64,000 nucleotides of DNA from Insolitispirillum peregrinum (GTDB taxonomy: Bacteria; Pseudomonadota; Alphaproteobacteria; Rhodospirillales; Rhodospirillaceae): NCBI RefSeq assembly GCF_042665255.1, contig NZ_JBHTCD010000009.1; one strand, given 5' to 3'. The notes beneath the pieces were generated by a model that worked only from the letters and a program-made list of their open reading frames with translations, was not told where the DNA came from and searched no databases. Below, one piece after another: positions 31,191 to 40,079 of the stretch. How positions within the stretch are numbered: position 1 is the stretch's first letter; each line of letters starts with the position of its first letter. A program made the translations under genes and the position numbers.

Positions 31191-34100
31191 TTATTCCATC
31201 GACACGCCACCCCGCTCGGTCGAGCGGGCGAGCACCGTATAAAGCCGCCCCATGTCCGAGCTGGTAAAGACGGCGGTCAGCACATCCGCACGCTCGTTCA
31301 CCCGTGCCGCCTTGATCAGAGCCTCATACTCGCTCATGTAGCGCACGGCATAGTCACGGAACTCGCTGTCTTCCATGAATGTCTTGCGCACGGCGGCGGC
31401 CTGCTGGCGGGTGATGGTCTTGGCCGCATGGCGCAGGAAAGCATTATGCTCGCCCTTGTAATAGCGCTTCCACAGGTCTTCCTCGACCGTCGGGGTAAAC
31501 AGGCGGGTGATGTCGACGGCGGTTGATTGCAGCTTTTCGACCGCATAGGAGGTATCCTTGAGGAATTTCTGCAGCTCGACACGATCGCGGGCGATTTGCA
31601 GTTCCTTGGCGCGCTTTTGCGCCACCTCGGCAGCCCCCAGCAGCAACTCGGCCTGGCGGGCCAGTTCCGAGCCGGTCTGCTGCATGGTTTCGACCGCATG
31701 TGCTCCGGCATCGCCCAGCAAACCCTGCTGCTGGTCGATGCTGGCCGATGCTTTCTGAATATTGACCACGCTGGTGTTGGCAGCATTGGACAGGTCGGTC
31801 AGACGCTGTTCCAGTTCGTTGCCCACCGACCCCATCGCCTCGGCGGCGTGCAGTGCGGTGGCTTCGAACACTTCCGCCGACACCCGCAGGCGTTCGCCCG
31901 AACTGTCCACCCGGTCCGAGCTGCGTGCCACCCCGTCTTCGAAGGCATCCAGAGCCTTTTCCAGTGCCGCCTGCAAGCCCTGAGCCTTGTTCAGCGACGC
32001 ATCCGCCGAAGCGAACAACTGGTCCGTCTCGCGGTGCATTTCCTGACCCAGACGGCTGAGGGCCGCCAAAGCGCCATTGGCAGCATCGGCCACCCGCTCG
32101 GCATCCTCGGCGAACGACACACTGGCCGAACACAGGCCACTGGCACCCTTTTCGATTTCCTGCGCCACGCTGCGAATGGTGGCGGTGGCATGTTCGGTTT
32201 CGGAATTGACCAGACGCACCGCGTCCTTCACCTCGCGGGCGGTGGTTTGCAGCTCGCCCAACCGTCCCTTGACGCCTTCGGACACCGCCTCGATTTCGAC
32301 GGTTGCGCGGGCGGTGGTCCGTGTCACATCCACCGCATGGCGCGCCAGCAGGTCGGCCATATGGCGAATGCGCTCGCTGGCCTTGTCGATGGTCTGGTTG
32401 ATCGCGGCACCCTGATCTTCAACCACGCCACCAGCGGCCCGAATGCTGTCGGTCAGGACCTGAGTGGCCTGTTGCAGGCTGTCGGTCTGGGTGACGATCA
32501 GGCGACGAACGCCATCGGCCTGTTCGGCGGCGTTCCGAATCGCCTCGGCAGACTGGCGCGCCTCGTTGATCACGTCAGAGGCACTGTCGCGGAAGGCGTT
32601 GAAGTCATTCAGGGCCGCTGCCGTGGCGGCATCCAGTTCCTGCGTTGCCAACTGACCGGCCTGCATGATCTTGCGGTGCTGTTCCGCCAGCGTATCGCTT
32701 TGCTTGCCCAGCCCCTCGGTCAGACGGCCCGACTGCTGCAGGCAATTCTGCAACTCGTTGCCGATCCCTGCCGCCTGCTGCATCAGGGCCTTGCCTGCGT
32801 CTTCGAAGGTCAGCGTGCGCTTGGCCAGCGAGCGGGTCACATCCTCCACCCGCTGCCCCAGCTCTTCGCTGGCGGTTGCCAGCGCATGGCTGGCCGAGCG
32901 GGCGGCTTCGATCTGCACATCCTGCCGGGCCAGCAATTCGGAAACCGCCGTGGTCCGTTCACCCATTTCACCGGTGATCAGCGCCAGCGTTCTGGTTTCC
33001 TTGTTCAGCACCGATGCCAGCTTGCCCGACTGCTGTTCCAGATTACGGCTGATCGCCGCCACCTGATCATTCAGCGCACTGCTGACGGTGACCGCCTGCT
33101 GTTGCAGATAGGCCAGCGCCTTTTCATTCCGCTGAACCATCTGCTGGTCCTGCGCCTGAATTTCGCGCACCAGCGCATCGGTCTGGGCCATCATCTGTTC
33201 GGCCAGACCATCAGCCTGCTGTTGCAAGGCATCGCTGTTGCTGGCCATCACCGAACCCAACTGGGCACCACCGGTTTCCAGTGCCTTGATCAAAGCGGTC
33301 AGGTGGTCTTCCAGACGGATTGCCACGTCATTGGCCTGATGATCAAAAGTTTCCGCGCTGCTGGTCACCACCGAGCCCAGTTGCTCACCGCCATGCTCAA
33401 TGGTCTTGACCAACGCCGCCAGATGGCTTTCCAGACGGGAACTGACATCCCTGGCCCGACGGTCGAGCAGGTCGGCACTGGTTGCCACCACTGTTCCCAA
33501 CTGGTTGCCGCGGGCATCAACCGCTTTCAGCAAGGATGTCAGATGTTCTTCCAGCCGCAGGGAAATGTCCTCGGCCCGACGATCAAAGACATCGGCGCTG
33601 CGATTGACCACCGTCCCCAACTGGTCACCATGATCATCAATGGTACTGACCAGTATTTTCAGGTGTTCCTGCAGACGGGCCGCCACATCGTCAGCCCGCA
33701 GCCCCAGGGTTTCCGCACTGTTGGCAATGATTTTGTTCAGATGCGATCCCCGGCTGTCGACCGCCGCCACCAGCGCCGCCAGATGTTCCTGCAGGCGGGC
33801 AGAAACGTCGTTGGCATGCCTGTCGAGGGTTTCCGCACTACCCTTGACCACCGCCCCCAACTGGCTGCCCTGATGTTCAAGGATATTGACCAGTTCGTTC
33901 AGGTGCTCGCTCAGGCGGGATGTCACGCCGTCAACCTGACCATCCAGCACATCGACGGTATCCGCCACGGTGTTGGTGACATGGCGCGCCTTGGTATCGA
34001 GCGAGGTCAGCAGACCGGAAAGGCGGTCGTCGATCTGCTTTTGCACCGACTTTGCCTGATCGTTCAGCACCTCGATGGTGCCCGCAACGGCCTTGCCCAG

Positions 34101-35261
34101 GCCCTGCGCCTTGGCGTCCAGCGCATCGCCCAGCACGCTGATGCGGCCTTCAACCTGGCCCATCATCGCCGCCGCCTGCGCATTCAGCATGTCGGCGCTG
34201 ATATCAAGCGTTGACGCCAACTGTTCACCGCGGACCTCCAGCGTTGCGGACAGTGAGGTCATCTTGTTTTCGACCTGCGACAGGATCGCCCCGGCCTGCT
34301 CGTTCAGGGCCCCGGTGCTGCCGGTGATGATCCGGCCCAACTCTTTCCCGCGTGCATCCAGCGTTTTGACCAGCGAGGCAATCTGGGCTTCGACTTCCAC
34401 CACCACGCTGTCGGCCTGCTTGCGCAGGCTGGAACTGGCGGCGGCCACCTGCCGGTCGAGGACCTCGGCCACTTCCTCGATTTTTTCCTGCATGGTCGAA
34501 GCCAGCGCTTCGGCAGCCTGATTGGCGCGCTCGCTGGCCTCGTCAAGCGCCAGTTGCCTGGTCACCAGCGCCAGATCGTTTTCCTTCGCACTGTCGCTGA
34601 TCTGCCGCAAAAGGCCGTGCAGGTTGTGTACTTCAGAGCCGACCTTGGTCAGAATCTGGCGGGTTTCGGTTTCGATCTGATCGTTCAGACGCGCCAGTTC
34701 GCGGGTTTCGGTCGACAACACCTGCCGCATCGCTTCGGCCTGATCGGCGGCATAGCGGGTTGCCCCGGACAGGTCGCGGGCCTGACTGCGCAGGGATTGG
34801 GAAATCGCTGCCACCCGTTCCTTGCCTGCCTGATCGGGATAGCTCAGCAGGGCCAGTTGCTGGCGCAAGGCAGCGGCCTCGGCCCGGATGGAGGCACCAC
34901 GGTCCACATAGGCCACCACCAGCCACAAAAAGGCCAGCGGGACAAAAGCGGTCCCCAGCAGGGCGGCGATATCCAGCGCCCGCACCTGCACCACCACATC
35001 ACCGCCCAACAGCCAGTACAGACCGGCGGCACAGGCCACCATCCACAACACGCTGATAAAGCCACTGACGGCATACAGGCTGGTATTGGCCTCGACCTTG
35101 ACCGGCTTGATGCCGCCGGTGCTCCAGTCGGCTTCGGCGGCGACTGCCGGTGGCGCCGTTTCCTCGGCGGCACCCTCAGCAGCCTTGCCATCACGGTCAA
35201 GGTTCAGACGAACCACCGTTGACTGTTGGGGAAACCCACCGTTGCGAGGTTCTTCCGCCAT
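31191..35261 (-). CDS. Giant membrane-anchored coiled-coil protein, TipN-like
   Basis: The 1356-residue protein starts with a charged cytoplasmic tail, then two membrane segments (about residues 62-85 and 97-118). Almost all the rest is alpha-helical coiled coil. Residues about 306-705 are ten tandem 40-residue repeats (QLG-x-VV-x-x-SA-x-x-LDRRA-x-DV then RL-x-EHL-x-x-LV), an exact 120-base period in the DNA. The C-terminal 100 residues (FTPTVEEDLWKRYYKGEHNA onward) look conserved and globular. The plan resembles Caulobacter TipN, the two-TM coiled-coil birth-scar protein that sets polarity and flagellum placement. That assignment is by architecture only. GGGAG five bases before the ATG supports the start. 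Confidence 0.65.
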   Translation of the reverse strand: MAEEPRNGGFPQQSTVVRLNLDRDGKAAEGAAEETAPPAVAAEADWSTGGIKPVKVEANTSLYAVSGFISVLWMVACAAGLYWLLGGDVVVQVRALDIAALLGTAFVPLAFLWLVVAYVDRGASIRAEAAALRQQLALLSYPDQAGKERVAAISQSLRSQARDLSGATRYAADQAEAMRQVLSTETRELARLNDQIETETRQILTKVGSEVHNLHGLLRQISDSAKENDLALVTRQLALDEASERANQAAEALASTMQEKIEEVAEVLDRQVAAASSSLRKQADSVVVEVEAQIASLVKTLDARGKELGRIITGSTGALNEQAGAILSQVENKMTSLSATLEVRGEQLASTLDISADMLNAQAAAMMGQVEGRISVLGDALDAKAQGLGKAVAGTIEVLNDQAKSVQKQIDDRLSGLLTSLDTKARHVTNTVADTVDVLDGQVDGVTSRLSEHLNELVNILEHQGSQLGAVVKGSAETLDRHANDVSARLQEHLAALVAAVDSRGSHLNKIIANSAETLGLRADDVAARLQEHLKILVSTIDDHGDQLGTVVNRSADVFDRRAEDISLRLEEHLTSLLKAVDARGNQLGTVVATSADLLDRRARDVSSRLESHLAALVKTIEHGGEQLGSVVTSSAETFDHQANDVAIRLEDHLTALIKALETGGAQLGSVMASNSDALQQQADGLAEQMMAQTDALVREIQAQDQQMVQRNEKALAYLQQQAVTVSSALNDQVAAISRNLEQQSGKLASVLNKETRTLALITGEMGERTTAVSELLARQDVQIEAARSASHALATASEELGQRVEDVTRSLAKRTLTFEDAGKALMQQAAGIGNELQNCLQQSGRLTEGLGKQSDTLAEQHRKIMQAGQLATQELDAATAAALNDFNAFRDSASDVINEARQSAEAIRNAAEQADGVRRLIVTQTDSLQQATQVLTDSIRAAGGVVEDQGAAINQTIDKASERIRHMADLLARHAVDVTRTTARATVEIEAVSEGVKGRLGELQTTAREVKDAVRLVNSETEHATATIRSVAQEIEKGASGLCSASVSFAEDAERVADAANGALAALSRLGQEMHRETDQLFASADASLNKAQGLQAALEKALDAFEDGVARSSDRVDSSGERLRVSAEVFEATALHAAEAMGSVGNELEQRLTDLSNAANTSVVNIQKASASIDQQQGLLGDAGAHAVETMQQTGSELARQAELLLGAAEVAQKRAKELQIARDRVELQKFLKDTSYAVEKLQSTAVDITRLFTPTVEEDLWKRYYKGEHNAFLRHAAKTITRQQAAAVRKTFMEDSEFRDYAVRYMSEYEALIKAARVNERADVLTAVFTSSDMGRLYTVLARSTERGGVSME

Positions 35262-35341
35262 GACCGCTCCCGCCTTGTGCCCTGTATCATCACGCCCTGA
35301 CAGGCGTCCTGTATCATCACGCCCTGACGGGCGTCATCACC

Positions 35342-35488
35342 AGACCAGCGTGCGCGCAGGCACGCTGGTCTAACCTTTTGTCGTGCCGCATTGTTGTTGC
35401 GAAAACCGGTGCCCACTTTTCGCACAATGCAGGCTTTTCCATGCCGCATTGTTGTTGTGAAAACCGGTGCCCACTTTTCGCACAATGC
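35342..35488. repeat. Composite B-A-A palindromic repeat block
   Basis: A B-type hairpin (AGACCAGCGTGC at 35342-35353 with its complement at 35360-35371) is followed by two A-type elements (35388-35430 and 35446-35488). The A-type copies differ only at one or two positions (GCATTGTTGTTGCGAAAACC then GGTGCCCACTTTTCGCACAA). The 418-base gap around them holds no gene. Confidence 0.85.
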
Positions 35489-35679
35489 TCTCATGAGGCA
35501 AAGACGATTCACAGACACACGACAACGGATGATGGTCCGATTGGCCATGGCCTAGCACTATTTATCTATAACCCCCGTCTACTGTAGCAATCTGCCGTCC
35601 GGGTGTAAAGAATGGCCCCTGCCCGACGGTCCCGGCATGGTCAGGGGATAAAAGGAAAATTCATCAGAAATATCAATGC

Positions 35680-36705
35680 CTATTGCGCTGCGAGCTGTCG
35701 CGGCAGAGGAATCACTCTGGTCACAGACTGGACAACATCCTCAACACTCAGGGCAGCCAGACAGACCGCATCGTGCAGACAGGGAGACAGCGCCTGTCCG
35801 ACATGGCCACACGGCTGGCACTCCAGCCCCCGCCGCAGCACTTCCCCCGGCACATCGCGCCAGGGCGGGTCCCATGCTGCCGGCGTCGGCCCAGCCACCG
35901 CCACCCACGGCACGCCCTGTGCGGCGGCCAGTTGCAGCGGGCCGGAATGGCAGCCGACAAAACCGCGTGCCCCGGCCAGCAGGGCGGTCAGGTCAACCAG
36001 ATCATAGTCGCCCTCATCGACCAGCCGCCACGGAAAGCCATAAAGCGCGGTCAATCGCCCGGCCAGATCGTGAAAGGACTGCTCTCCCCACCGCTGCAAC
36101 AACGACCCCGCCCCGCTGTGGATCACGCCATAGCTGTCAGCGCTGGCAGCATCGTAACCGTCCTCTTGCCAGTCTCCGGCATCGTCACCGGCTTCCAGCG
36201 CAAACAGGTCAACCGCAAAGGGGTCCAGCGACTGCCGCAACGGTGCCACCCGCTGCAGCGGCATGGTCGGCCATTCCAGCAACAGCCGGGCAAAGTCACA
36301 CAGCACATCAGGGACCGGCCGGTCTTCCTGATAGGGCAGGACAACATGCAGGTCGCGCTGCTCTGCCGCTGTGCCACAGGTAAACCCGACCACTTTCGGG
36401 CTGACCCGACGCGCCAGCGCCGACACGGCCCGTCCCTGACAGGGTGTCACCAGAGCCACATCCACCGGCCCAATCTGCTTGACCAGCGCAGGCACCCGCA
36501 AGGCCCGGCCCAAACCGTGCAGGGTCTCCGGGGTGATGGCGATCGGCCGGACACCGGGAATACTGGTGGCGATGAAGCCAGCCAGACGAGGGGCGCACAA
36601 AACGGTGATGACCGGATCATCCAGCCCGTCCGTCAGCGCCTCCAGCGTTGGCAGGATTGCCACCGCTTCCCCCAATCCCCCCGTACAGCAGACCAGAACG
36701 CGCAT
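35680..36705 (-). CDS. GT9-family glycosyltransferase (heptosyltransferase-like)
   Basis: The 341-residue protein has the GT9 opening RVLVCCTGGLGEAVAILPTL and the donor-site stretch GFVGCHSGPLQLAAAQGVPW followed by VAVAGPTP. It probably transfers heptose or a related sugar in lipopolysaccharide or another surface glycan. It also has a cysteine cluster near the end (GLECQPCGHVGQALSPCLHD), common in this branch and of unknown role. It is not part of the large glycan operon at 16788-25002 and stands alone, flanked by repeat blocks. Confidence 0.78.
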   Translation of the reverse strand: MRVLVCCTGGLGEAVAILPTLEALTDGLDDPVITVLCAPRLAGFIATSIPGVRPIAITPETLHGLGRALRVPALVKQIGPVDVALVTPCQGRAVSALARRVSPKVVGFTCGTAAEQRDLHVVLPYQEDRPVPDVLCDFARLLLEWPTMPLQRVAPLRQSLDPFAVDLFALEAGDDAGDWQEDGYDAASADSYGVIHSGAGSLLQRWGEQSFHDLAGRLTALYGFPWRLVDEGDYDLVDLTALLAGARGFVGCHSGPLQLAAAQGVPWVAVAGPTPAAWDPPWRDVPGEVLRRGLECQPCGHVGQALSPCLHDAVCLAALSVEDVVQSVTRVIPLPRQLAAQ

Positions 36706-36749
36706 GCACTCAAACTCCGTTTAGGGGCGAATGGCCCGAACTGTGTCCT

Positions 36750-36849
36750 TAGACCAGCGTGCGTCAAACCTGACGCAGGCACGCTGATCCAACCTTTTGT
36801 TCTGCCGCATTGTTTTTGCGAAAACCGGTTCCCACTTTTCGCACAATGC
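36750..36849. repeat. Composite B-A palindromic repeat block
   Basis: A B-type element (TAGACCAGCGTGCGTC from 36750, imperfect partner ending near 36791) is joined through AACCTTTTGT to an A-type element (36807-36849). The same joint occurs at 35342-35430, so B and A move or arise as one unit. The surrounding 527-base gap (36706-37232) otherwise shows only a terminator. Confidence 0.8.
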
Positions 36850-37168
36850 TCCAAGACCCGCAGGCCACCACCCCGTCATCCCGGGACTTATATTGTGCCG
36901 GGTACGACCGCTGTCACTATCGTTTCTGACGGAAAAGTGAACAAGGGGTTCCCATCCCCTTTTTCCGGTCGTCATAAGACAACAATCCTGCACCAACAAA
37001 AATCGGGAAATCGCCTGAAAAAAGTGCGCTTTCGCCCTTGACCTTTTTGGCGGCAATCCTAAATACTCTCGTATAGCAGTTGGGTATTCCCCTCCCCCTC
37101 CCTGACGCTATCGAGAAGTCCCTATCTCCTCTTCTCTCCTCCGGGCTACCCCTTGGCCCACACAAAAA

Positions 37169-37199
37169 AACGGCGAGCAGTCCCCCCCTGCTCGCCGTT
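37169..37199 (-). terminator. Terminator of the fructose operon
   Basis: AACGGCGAGCAG (37169-37180) pairs with CTGCTCGCCGTT (37188-37199). On the minus strand the stem is followed by a run of seven T, ideal for stopping the fruBKA transcript that ends at 37233. Confidence 0.9.
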
Positions 37200-37232
37200 A
37201 TTCTTTTGTGCTCCTTGCAGATCAGCCAGAGG

Positions 37233-38984
37233 TCACACCGGCTTTTTCAGCACCCGCAACAGCACCGCCGAGACAATCGTCCCGACCACCAGCGCCGCCA
37301 CATAGCCGCCCAGATGGGTCACCGCGTTGGGGATCGGCAGCACAAACACCCCACCATGCGGCACGCGCTGTTCCGAACCGACCGACATCACGATCGCCCC
37401 GGTCACCGCCGCCCCGACCATCAGCGACGGGATCACCCGCAGCGGATCGCGGGCGGCAAAGGGAATGGCCCCTTCGGTGATGAAGGCCAGCCCCAGCACG
37501 GCGGCGGCCTTGCCTGCTTCGCGTTCATCGGTGGTAAAGCGGTCCGGGAACAGGCGGCACGCCAGCGCAAGAGCCAGCGGCGGCACCATTCCGGCCGCCA
37601 TCGCCGCCGCCATCGGCCCATAGACTTCGCTGGAAATCAGCGCGGTCGAAAAGGCATAGGCTGCCTTGTTGACCGGCCCGCCCATGTCAAAGGCCATCAT
37701 CGCCCCGATGATCAGCCCCAGCACAATCGCGCTGCTGGCCTGCATCGACTTCAGCCAGGCGGTCAAAGCGGCAAGGATTTCCGCCACCGGACCACCGACG
37801 ACATAGATCATCAGCAAACCGGTGATCAGGGTTCCCAGCACCGGCAGGATCAGCACCGGCTTCAGGCCTTCCAGATTGCGGTGCAGGCGAATGCTGCAGT
37901 TCATCCACGCAACACTATAGCCCGCAATGAATCCGGCCACGATCCCGCCGAGGAACCCGGCCCCCAGCGTGCTGGCCATCACCCCGCCGATCATCCCCGG
38001 CGCAATGCCCGGCCGGTCGGCAATCGAAAAGGCGATATAGCCCGCCAGCGCCGGAACCATCAGGGTAAAGGCCCCCTTGGCACCAATCTGGAACAGCGCA
38101 TGGGCCAGTGTTCCGGCATGGGCATCGTCATAGGCATAGATCCCGCCCAGCGCAAAGGCCACCGCAATCAGCAACCCGCCCGCCACCACGAACGGCAGCA
38201 TGAACGACACCCCGGTCATCAGGTGGCGATAGGGGCCGCTCATCTGCCCCCGGCGCTCGGCTTTCAGGTGGGCGACCTGCTCGCTCAGGCTTTCGGTACT
38301 GTCTGATCCGGCCTGATCCGCTCCGTACACCGTCGCTTCGGCCAGCGCCTGGGTGATGAAGGCCGCACCGCCGCCGATCGCCGCCTTGGTTCCGCTTTGA
38401 TACAGGCGCTTGCCGACAAAGCGGCTCAGCTCGACCTGCGTGTCGGCGGCAATGATCACCAGATCGGCGGCCTTGATCTCGTCTGCGGTCAGGGTGTCGC
38501 GCGCCCCAACCGACCCTTGCGTTTCGATACGCACCGCGTGGCCCAGCGCCATCCCTCCCTGCTGCACGGCCTCGGCGGCCATGAAGGTATGGGCGATGCC
38601 GGTCGGACACGAGGTAATTCCGACAATCCGCAGCGGCCCGGACGCCGGGACGGGGGCGGGGGTCGGGGCCGGGCTGGCCGCCGCAGACAATCCCCGCCGC
38701 AAGACGGCATGCGGATCGTTCAGCACCTCTTCCAGCGACACCACCGACCGCCGCAACGAACCAAAGCGGCTGTCTTCATGATCGCCTTCGCCAATCAGCA
38801 GGACAGCTTCGGCGCTATCAAGCTCCGAGGCTGCCAGCGGAGACTGAACCTGCCCGCCAAGACGGATTTCGATGTCCAGGCGGTGCTTGTCGCGCTGGGC
38901 TGCCTTGCGCAGAGCCTCGGCAGCCAGCACGGCCAGCGTAGAAAAATTACCCCCGGCAATGACCGCTAACAGATGGGCCATCAT
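37233..38984 (-). CDS. fruA: Fructose PTS permease, EIIB'BC
   Basis: The 583-residue inner-membrane transporter imports fructose and delivers it as fructose-1-phosphate. A degenerate EIIB' domain (residues 1-105) and an alanine/proline linker precede the active EIIB, whose phospho-cysteine lies in GITSCPTGIAHTFMAAEA. The EIIC membrane domain (about 250-583, roughly ten segments) follows, with the conserved AFDMGGPVNKAAY loop. It is the last gene of fruB-fruK-fruA, 96 bases after fruK. Confidence 0.92.
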   Translation of the reverse strand: MMAHLLAVIAGGNFSTLAVLAAEALRKAAQRDKHRLDIEIRLGGQVQSPLAASELDSAEAVLLIGEGDHEDSRFGSLRRSVVSLEEVLNDPHAVLRRGLSAAASPAPTPAPVPASGPLRIVGITSCPTGIAHTFMAAEAVQQGGMALGHAVRIETQGSVGARDTLTADEIKAADLVIIAADTQVELSRFVGKRLYQSGTKAAIGGGAAFITQALAEATVYGADQAGSDSTESLSEQVAHLKAERRGQMSGPYRHLMTGVSFMLPFVVAGGLLIAVAFALGGIYAYDDAHAGTLAHALFQIGAKGAFTLMVPALAGYIAFSIADRPGIAPGMIGGVMASTLGAGFLGGIVAGFIAGYSVAWMNCSIRLHRNLEGLKPVLILPVLGTLITGLLMIYVVGGPVAEILAALTAWLKSMQASSAIVLGLIIGAMMAFDMGGPVNKAAYAFSTALISSEVYGPMAAAMAAGMVPPLALALACRLFPDRFTTDEREAGKAAAVLGLAFITEGAIPFAARDPLRVIPSLMVGAAVTGAIVMSVGSEQRVPHGGVFVLPIPNAVTHLGGYVAALVVGTIVSAVLLRVLKKPV

Positions 38985-39080
38985 GTCCTCCTGTGGTATC
39001 TGCCGTTCACCCTGTCATCTGGCGGGCGCTGTCGGCAGAATTGTTTTTTCTCGTGTGATGAATGCGGCATGCGCAGCCTG

Positions 39081-40079
39081 TCAGGAACAGACCTCGATCG
39101 CCACCCTCGCCGCCAGCGCCTCGATGGTGGCGCGCGGCGGCAGGTTGGGCCCCAGCCGCTCCAGCTTGCCGACGGCAAAGGCGGTCGACAGGCGGGCGAT
39201 CCGTTCCAGCCCCGGGAGTGTTTCCGGGTTGGCGTCTTCCCACAGGGCCGCCGTCAATCCGGCCACCATCGCATCGCCAGCCCCCACCGTGCTGAGCGGC
39301 CGCACCACCGGCAAGGCCGCCCGGATCGCCAGCGAGGACGAGACATAGACAGCCCCCTCTGCCCCCAACGATACCACAACCAGCGCAATCCCGCGCCGGT
39401 TCAGCCGCCGGGCGGCAGTCAGGATGGCCTCCAGCGTGTCGAGAGGCGTGGCCGCCCACTGTTCCAGCTCGGCCCGGTTGGGCTTGATGCACAGCGGCAA
39501 GGTCCGTTCAGGCGCGGCCAGCGCCGCACTCAACGGGACGCCGCTGGTATCGAGAATCAGCCGACCTCCGAACCGGCGGACTTCGGCCCCCACCGAGGCA
39601 TAAACCGCCGGGTCCATCCCTTGCGGCACGCTGCCAGCAGCCACCACCAGCGGTGCACTGTCGGCCGGATCGTCCTGCAACAGCCCGATCACGGTTTCCC
39701 GCACCTGCTCGCGCACCGCCCCCAGCACTGTCTCGCCCAGCACCAGACCGGGCAGATTGATATCGGTGGTGTCGGCGTTGCTCTGGTCGGCGATCTTGAT
39801 GTTGACGCGGGTTTCCCCGTCCACCCGAACGCAGTGGTCCGCAATCCCCTTGTCGGCAAACAGCGCCTCGAAGGGCTGGGCATTGGCCCGCCCCAGAATG
39901 CCGGTCGCCGCAACGGGAACGCCCCAGTCGGCCAGACAGCTTGCCACATTGATCCCCTTGCCACCGGCATTGGTATGCACGGCACTGGCCCGGTGAACGG
40001 TCCCCGGCTGGAGACGATCAAGGGTGATCGTCTGGTCCAGAGCCGGGTTGAAGGTCAGCGTCAGAACGGTTGACATCAT
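39081..40079 (-). CDS. fruK: 1-phosphofructokinase
   Basis: The 332-residue PfkB-family kinase phosphorylates fructose-1-phosphate to fructose-1,6-bisphosphate. It shows LTFNPALDQTITLDRLQPG at the N-terminus, GGKGINVASCLADWG for substrate binding and the catalytic VGAGDAMVAGLTAAL near the C-terminus. The ATG overlaps the fruB stop (ATGA), so translation is coupled. It is the middle gene of the operon. Confidence 0.93.
   Translation of the reverse strand: MMSTVLTLTFNPALDQTITLDRLQPGTVHRASAVHTNAGGKGINVASCLADWGVPVAATGILGRANAQPFEALFADKGIADHCVRVDGETRVNIKIADQSNADTTDINLPGLVLGETVLGAVREQVRETVIGLLQDDPADSAPLVVAAGSVPQGMDPAVYASVGAEVRRFGGRLILDTSGVPLSAALAAPERTLPLCIKPNRAELEQWAATPLDTLEAILTAARRLNRRGIALVVVSLGAEGAVYVSSSLAIRAALPVVRPLSTVGAGDAMVAGLTAALWEDANPETLPGLERIARLSTAFAVGKLERLGPNLPPRATIEALAARVAIEVCS

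Noticed and set aside
31527..34214. An 895-residue plus-strand open frame opposite the coiled-coil gene
   Set aside because: It mirrors the repeats of the minus-strand TipN-like gene and has no start signal or family resemblance.
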